This document shows, piece after piece, positions 6,933-9,273 of a DNA stretch of 9,273 bases; position 1 is the stretch's first letter; each line of letters opens with the position of its first letter. Source of the DNA: JBQTJN01 sp052387095 (GTDB lineage Bacteria; Pseudomonadota; Alphaproteobacteria; Micavibrionales; Micavibrionaceae); assembly GCA_052387095.1 (NCBI GenBank), contig JBQTJN010000020.1, positions 1 to 9,273 on the forward strand. Direction: 5' to 3'. A program made the translations under genes and the position numbers. The notes under the pieces are model-generated. The model had not been told where the DNA came from. It did no database searches and worked only from the letters and a program-made list of their open reading frames with translations.

Positions 6933-7038
6933 CTACTCCTGAAATTCGCAAATCCCCCCAGCGAAAGCCTTGCTGGTAAAATTAAATTAATGATGTGGGG
7001 GAAAAGTGATATATGTCCGCTCAACGGCGGAGGAGTAG
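6933..7038 (-). promoter_or_regulatory. leuA ribosome-binding-site sequestration pair
   Basis: The leuA ribosome binding site AGGAGTAG (6940-6933 on the minus strand) is exactly complementary over 8 bases to CTACTCCT (7038-7031), which forms three consecutive Leu codons of the upstream leader peptide. The 90 bases between them contain a small hairpin across the leader stop (TCCGC 7031-7027 with GCGGA 7020-7016) and a second inverted repeat (CCCCC 7001-6997 with GGGGG within 6959-6954, and inside it CCAGC 6976-6972 with GCTGG 6962-6958). These could stack and bring the two ends together. No stem followed by a U-tract is seen. The inferred effect is that free RNA hides the leuA start, while a ribosome stalled on the Leu codons exposes it. 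Confidence 0.55.
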
Positions 7039-7074
7039 GGTATCTAGCGCAAGAAGGTTATAGACCATATGCAT
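7021..7074 (-). CDS. leuL: Leucine-rich leader peptide of the leu operon
   Basis: A 17-codon frame reads MHMVYNLLALDTLLLRR and ends in TGA. A second in-frame ATG at 7068 would give 15 residues. Six residues are leucine, grouped as LL-A-L and LLL. The codons are CTT, CTT, CTA, CTA, CTC, CTC, with none of the CTG that looks common in the structural genes by eye. Position (about 95 bases before leuA), size and Leu clustering are what is known for leader peptides of amino-acid operons. No ribosome binding site precedes it. The promoter at 7081-7110 predicts transcription starting at about 7075-7073, so the first AUG may be the very 5' end of the message, as reported for the trp leader of rhizobia. 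The peptide itself probably has no function beyond sensing charged tRNA-Leu. The gene symbol is by analogy. Confidence 0.75.
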   Translation of the reverse strand: MHMVYNLLALDTLLLRR

Positions 7075-7080
7075 TCATGG

Positions 7081-7110
7081 CTTATACTATTGAAATGGAA
7101 GAACTGTCAA
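7081..7110 (-). promoter_or_regulatory. Sigma70-type promoter of the leu operon
   Basis: On the minus strand a perfect -35 box TTGACA (7110-7105) is followed after 18 bases by TATAAG (7086-7081), five of six bases of the -10 consensus. The predicted start is about 7075-7073, directly at the leader-peptide AUG. No other promoter this good lies between it and leuA. The spacer is one base longer than ideal. Confidence 0.7.
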
Positions 7111-7474
7111 GGATGGCCTGAAAAATAAGGAAATTTTGGCCTTTGCCTGCATAACAGGCTGGATTATCTGCTCAATTATAGGTAATAACTGCAGGATACA
7201 GGGATCATTTTCCAAGTTTGAAACGCTGTCTGTGCAGCGGCTTCTAAAGGAGAAAAACCATGCCGACATTTAATTTTTGCGCGGTCATAGCTACATCGTC
7301 GCATGGTTAAGAATGTAAGCCCGAAGGCTATTGTTACAGAAAGACCCGGCGCTGCATTGGCCGCACAAGCGGCGGTAAATACAACTGCCAAGATATTAAG
7401 GGTGCATTCCATTTGACAATCATCCTTACATAAAGCCGAATGGCGGAAAATTGCTATAGGCACCAAGAGGAACC
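7111..7474. other. Gene-poor intergenic stretch
   Basis: No recognisable gene lies between the leu promoter and the next plus-strand gene. On the plus strand a frame without ATG is open to 7273; from a TTG at 7136 it would encode 45 residues with one hydrophobic segment (AFACITGWIICSII). It overlaps a 16-codon frame at 7260-7310 (MPTFNFCAVIATSSHG) that has a perfect AAAGGAG 7 bases upstream. A further 37-codon frame sits at 7303-7416. On the minus strand a 78-codon frame from ATG 7412 starts with a hydrophobic segment. None shows family similarity I can name. The stretch may hold a decayed gene. TTGACA at 7413-7418 (plus) lacks a fitting -10 box. Confidence 0.5.
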
Positions 7475-7768
7475 ATGTATCTCCTTTCACCGCGTATGCG
7501 ATATCCCTCTTTTGTCGTCCTGGCTTATTTGTTGGCAGGCATGGCCGTATCCATATTTTTTAAGAATGTCGATCTGGTTATCGGCAGCATTCTTATTTTA
7601 ATCGCGCTGGGTTTGAGATTGGTGAATGAAATTTTTGAATTCGCCACTGTTAAAACCCTACTCGATACAAATGTCGGGGGTTATATTAATATCGCGTGGA
7701 ACCTTGTGGCTAACGCGATCGGCGCATTTTTCGCCGTTCTCTACCTGAAATTTTATAAACAGGGCTGA
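7475..7768 (+). CDS. Small three-helix membrane protein
   Basis: I do not recognise the family. The 97-residue product has a basic N-terminus (MYLLSPRMRYP) and three likely membrane helices at about 11-29 (SFVVLAYLLAGMAVSIFF), 33-51 (LVIGSILILIALGLRLV) and 70-92 (INIAWNLVANAIGAFFAVLY), ending in a short basic tail KFYKQG. Acidic and polar residues lie in the second loop (NEIFEFATVKTLLDTN). AGAGG four bases before the ATG is a suitable ribosome binding site. It is co-directional with the porin gene 28 bases downstream and could share its transcript, but a hairpin spans its stop codon. It is probably an inner-membrane protein; transport or signalling roles cannot be told apart. Confidence 0.7.
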   Translation: MYLLSPRMRYPSFVVLAYLLAGMAVSIFFKNVDLVIGSILILIALGLRLVNEIFEFATVKTLLDTNVGGYINIAWNLVANAIGAFFAVLYLKFYKQG

Positions 7769-7780
7769 TATTTCAGCCCT
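7761..7780 (+). terminator. Hairpin over a stop codon, terminator-like
   Basis: A perfect 8-bp stem (AGGGCTGA and TCAGCCCT) with a TATT loop contains the TGA stop of the membrane-protein gene. The plus-strand side that follows is ACAAACTACA, so there is no U-tract. On the minus strand it would be followed by GTTTATAAAATTT, which is slightly more terminator-like. It may limit read-through into the porin gene or stabilise the upstream message. Confidence 0.4.
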
Positions 7781-7796
7781 ACAAACTACAATACAG

Positions 7797-9116
7797 ATGT
7801 TGATATTTAAAATATTACTTATATCAGGCCTATACCTATTGCCTGCTTCCGCTTACGCGGCTGAACAACTTTCTTCGAAGGTTAAAATCAGCGGATCGGT
7901 GCGCTTTCAGGCAACGAGAAACGACAATTCCGATCTTGGCACATCGAGTGAAAATTTTAGCGACAGTGAAAACATTGAAGGCAAAATCCGCATTAAAGAG
8001 AAACTGACCGATCACTTGACATTCTTTAATAAAGACCGCTTCGTAATTAATTACGGAGACGGCTCTGAAGATCCCGAAACAAATAAGCCACTCGGCCAAA
8101 AAGACTTTTTAGAAATACGCCAGCTGTGGCTGCAATATAATGGTCTGGCGGGTGTAAAACCTCTCGGCATGAAAATCGGCCGTCAACGCTTTTCCGAACC
8201 CTATGGCCTCTGGTGGAACAGGGATTTAGACGCTTTGAGATTTTCTTACGATGCGGCATTATTTACAGGCTTTATTGCAGCAGGCGAAAACTTGGGCTCT
8301 TACAGAACAACCGACGAAGATTTCCTCGAAAAAGACGAAAATATTTTCCGTGTGATGGCCGAGGTTACCCGGCAATGGAAGACGGATCACTATATTGAAG
8401 GGCGTTTTGCCTGGCAAAATGATCATTCAAATATGGAAGATCCAGGAACCATTGTACCTTCCCTTGATAGAGACGCCGAAGATGCAGAATTGGCATGGGC
8501 CGGCGTGCGGGCAAGAGGAAATAATCTCCCGCTCTTGGCAGGTAACAGCATTTCCTATCGCGTTGATATTTTGAGCGTTGCAGGCAAAGCCAATGAACAG
8601 CTGACGACAGCCGGGCCAGCCAACAACAGGACCAAGACAGGTTCAAACCGCACCGATGTTCTCGGCTGGGCTTTCGATGCCGGCCTGAATGTTCCACTGC
8701 CGCTAAAGCCGGATGCCTTATTGTTATTTGATTATGCCTACGGCTCGGGCGATGATAATGCAGGCAATGGGACCGATCATTCATTCCGCCAGACGGGCCT
8801 CGATAGCAACACGAGCACGTATAGCGATGCTCTTTCGACCATCAACCATTATGGCTTCACGCTCCGGCCCGATTTATCCAACATTCATATCTGGACGCCC
8901 GGTTTTAAGACGCCCGGTTTTAAAGCCCGTCATTTCACAACGCTTTACCATCATTACCGTCTTGCGGATAAAGCAGCCGAACTTCGCAACAGCGATGTTG
9001 ATGCGCCCTTGAATGGCAGCGACAAAGATCTTGGACACGCTGTTGGTATGATGCTCAGCGTCAATCTGACTGGGGAAGCTGAATTGCCGGAAACATTCAT
9101 CAATGAAATAGACTAA
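7797..9116 (+). CDS. Alginate-export-type outer-membrane porin, truncated
   Basis: Encodes 439 residues up to a TAA. The N-terminus is a signal peptide (MLIFKILLISGLYLLPASAYA, likely cut after the AxA at 19-21), so the product is exported. The rest has the alternating pattern of a beta-barrel and matches the alginate-export (AlgE-like) family: an initial strand VKISGSVRFQATRND (29-43), EIRQLWLQY (106-114), MKIGRQRFSEPYGLWWNRDL (125-144), LDALRFSYD, and late blocks FRQTGLDSNTSTYSD, HHYRL, AAELR and the GSDKDLGHAV motif. The family builds 16-18 stranded outer-membrane channels for anionic sugars or other small solutes; the substrate is unknown here. No clear ribosome binding site precedes the ATG. 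The frame continues past the stop into a plausible last strand, so this copy looks C-terminally broken. It also carries an in-frame TPGFK duplication. Confidence 0.8.
   Translation: MLIFKILLISGLYLLPASAYAAEQLSSKVKISGSVRFQATRNDNSDLGTSSENFSDSENIEGKIRIKEKLTDHLTFFNKDRFVINYGDGSEDPETNKPLGQKDFLEIRQLWLQYNGLAGVKPLGMKIGRQRFSEPYGLWWNRDLDALRFSYDAALFTGFIAAGENLGSYRTTDEDFLEKDENIFRVMAEVTRQWKTDHYIEGRFAWQNDHSNMEDPGTIVPSLDRDAEDAELAWAGVRARGNNLPLLAGNSISYRVDILSVAGKANEQLTTAGPANNRTKTGSNRTDVLGWAFDAGLNVPLPLKPDALLLFDYAYGSGDDNAGNGTDHSFRQTGLDSNTSTYSDALSTINHYGFTLRPDLSNIHIWTPGFKTPGFKARHFTTLYHHYRLADKAAELRNSDVDAPLNGSDKDLGHAVGMMLSVNLTGEAELPETFINEID
8894..8923 (+). repeat. 15-bp perfect tandem duplication inside the porin gene
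   Basis: The 15-mer GACGCCCGGTTTTAA occurs twice head to tail. It is in frame and doubles the residues TPGFK in a loop after LSNIHIW. Exact identity suggests a recent slippage event. Confidence 0.95.
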
Positions 9117-9215
9117 CGCACCACGATCGGGGTTTTTAAGGCAGGTCAGGCTTACGGGCCTGCTGGCGCTTAACTGGCCGGCCGCGCCCGCACGGAATTT
9201 ATAGTCCGCTTTTAA
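9117..9215 (+). pseudogene. Separated C-terminal tail of the porin gene
   Basis: Directly after the TAA at 9114-9116 the same frame reads RTTIGVFKAGQAYGPAGA, meets a second TAA at 9171-9173, and then reads LAGRARTEFIVRF before a third TAA at 9213-9215. The segment VFKAGQAYG and a final strand ending in aromatic Phe (TEFIVRF) are what alginate-export porins and other barrels have at their C-terminus; the terminal Phe is the recognition signal for the BAM assembly machinery. Full length with both stops read through would be 472 codons, normal for the family. Two nonsense changes and no frameshift separate it from the main part. Neither stop can be ordinary decoding, since TAA ends leuA, ilvE, leuC and leuD normally here. 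Confidence 0.7.
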
Positions 9216-9273
9216 GCAAGGCTAGTTTCTCAATGCGGCTGAGCTTATTGATGATGATTTCACGCTTCAGCAC
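9199..9273 (-). CDS. Possible 3' end of a convergent gene
   Basis: Entering from the right edge on the minus strand, 24 codons are open and end in TAA: VLKREIIINKLSRIEKLALL then KSGL. The peptide is helical and amphipathic, but too short to assign. It overlaps the last 17 bases of the porin tail in the opposite direction. The other frames here are closed or short, which mildly supports it, but it could be chance. Confidence 0.3.
   Translation of the reverse strand: MLKREIIINKLSRIEKLALLKSGL

Noticed and set aside
6928..6951. Longer leuA start adding MRISGVVK.
   Set aside because: The ATG at 6927 has a proper AGGAG upstream, and this extension would be encoded across that site; the family normally starts close to the FDTTLRDGEQ motif.
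6941..7020. Classical Rho-independent terminator between the leader peptide and leuA.
   Set aside because: Stems are present, but none is followed by a run of U on the minus strand; the short T-runs (TTTT near 7002-7005 and 6977-6981) do not directly follow a stable stem.
7087..7269. Minus-strand 60-codon frame ending just before the leader peptide.
   Set aside because: It would overlap the -35 and -10 boxes of the leu promoter, has no convincing ribosome binding site and an unremarkable sequence.
7176..7412. Minus-strand frame starting MECTLNILAVVF whose segment PGLSVTIAFGLTFLTM vaguely recalls the N-terminus of aquaporins.
   Set aside because: The likeness covers only about 20 hydrophobic residues. 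The expected HxNPAV motif does not follow in the same frame and is only faintly imaginable in another, so it is not enough to call a gene or pseudogene.
9114..9173. Reassigned TAA codon to explain the two stops in the porin gene.
   Set aside because: leuA, ilvE, leuC and leuD all terminate at TAA exactly where family C-termini end, so TAA is a normal stop in this genome.
1..9273. CRISPR arrays, tRNA or rRNA genes.
   Set aside because: No regularly spaced repeats, cloverleaf-like segments with CCA-type ends or rRNA signatures were seen on reading either strand.

Overview
The window looks like accessory-to-core chromosome from a Gram-negative proteobacterium. The LeuA, LeuC and IlvE sequences read as alphaproteobacterial-like; this is recognition by eye, not a search. 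It runs from insertion-sequence debris on the left, through a complete leucine biosynthesis operon on the minus strand, to a membrane/outer-membrane gene pair on the plus strand.

Left part (1-1487): the 3' end of an IS481-type transposase (1-132) is followed by one intact gene of unknown function (204-902). Next comes a decayed IS3-family element (about 955-1435): orfA carries two single-base frameshifts, the A6G slippage site is kept, and orfB breaks off after its N-terminus.

Centre (1488-7110, minus strand): a compact operon with order leuA - ilvE - leuC - leuD - leuB. Junctions overlap or are only a few bases long, and each gene has a visible ribosome binding site. The genes supply 2-isopropylmalate synthase, the two isopropylmalate isomerase subunits, 3-isopropylmalate dehydrogenase and a branched-chain aminotransferase, so the operon encodes every enzyme from 2-ketoisovalerate to leucine.

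The most interesting part is the control region at 6928-7110. A strong sigma70-type promoter (TTGACA, 18 bases, TATAAG) is predicted to start transcription at or next to the AUG of a 15-17 residue peptide rich in leucine (MHMVYNLLALDTLLLRR). Its Leu-Leu-Leu codons contain an 8-base sequence exactly complementary to the leuA ribosome binding site (CTACTCCT against AGGAGTAG). No intrinsic terminator with a U-tract is visible in between. This suggests a leucine-sensing leader, probably leaderless, that acts on leuA translation by hiding or exposing its ribosome binding site rather than by classical transcription attenuation.

Right part (7111-9273, plus strand): about 360 bases without a convincing gene, a small three-helix membrane protein (7475-7768), and a porin of the alginate-export (AlgE-like) type (7797-9116). 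The porin stops early at a TAA, but its frame continues through a second TAA to a typical porin C-terminus ending in Phe at 9212. It is therefore probably a recently broken gene. A short open frame entering from the right on the minus strand may be the end of a convergent gene.
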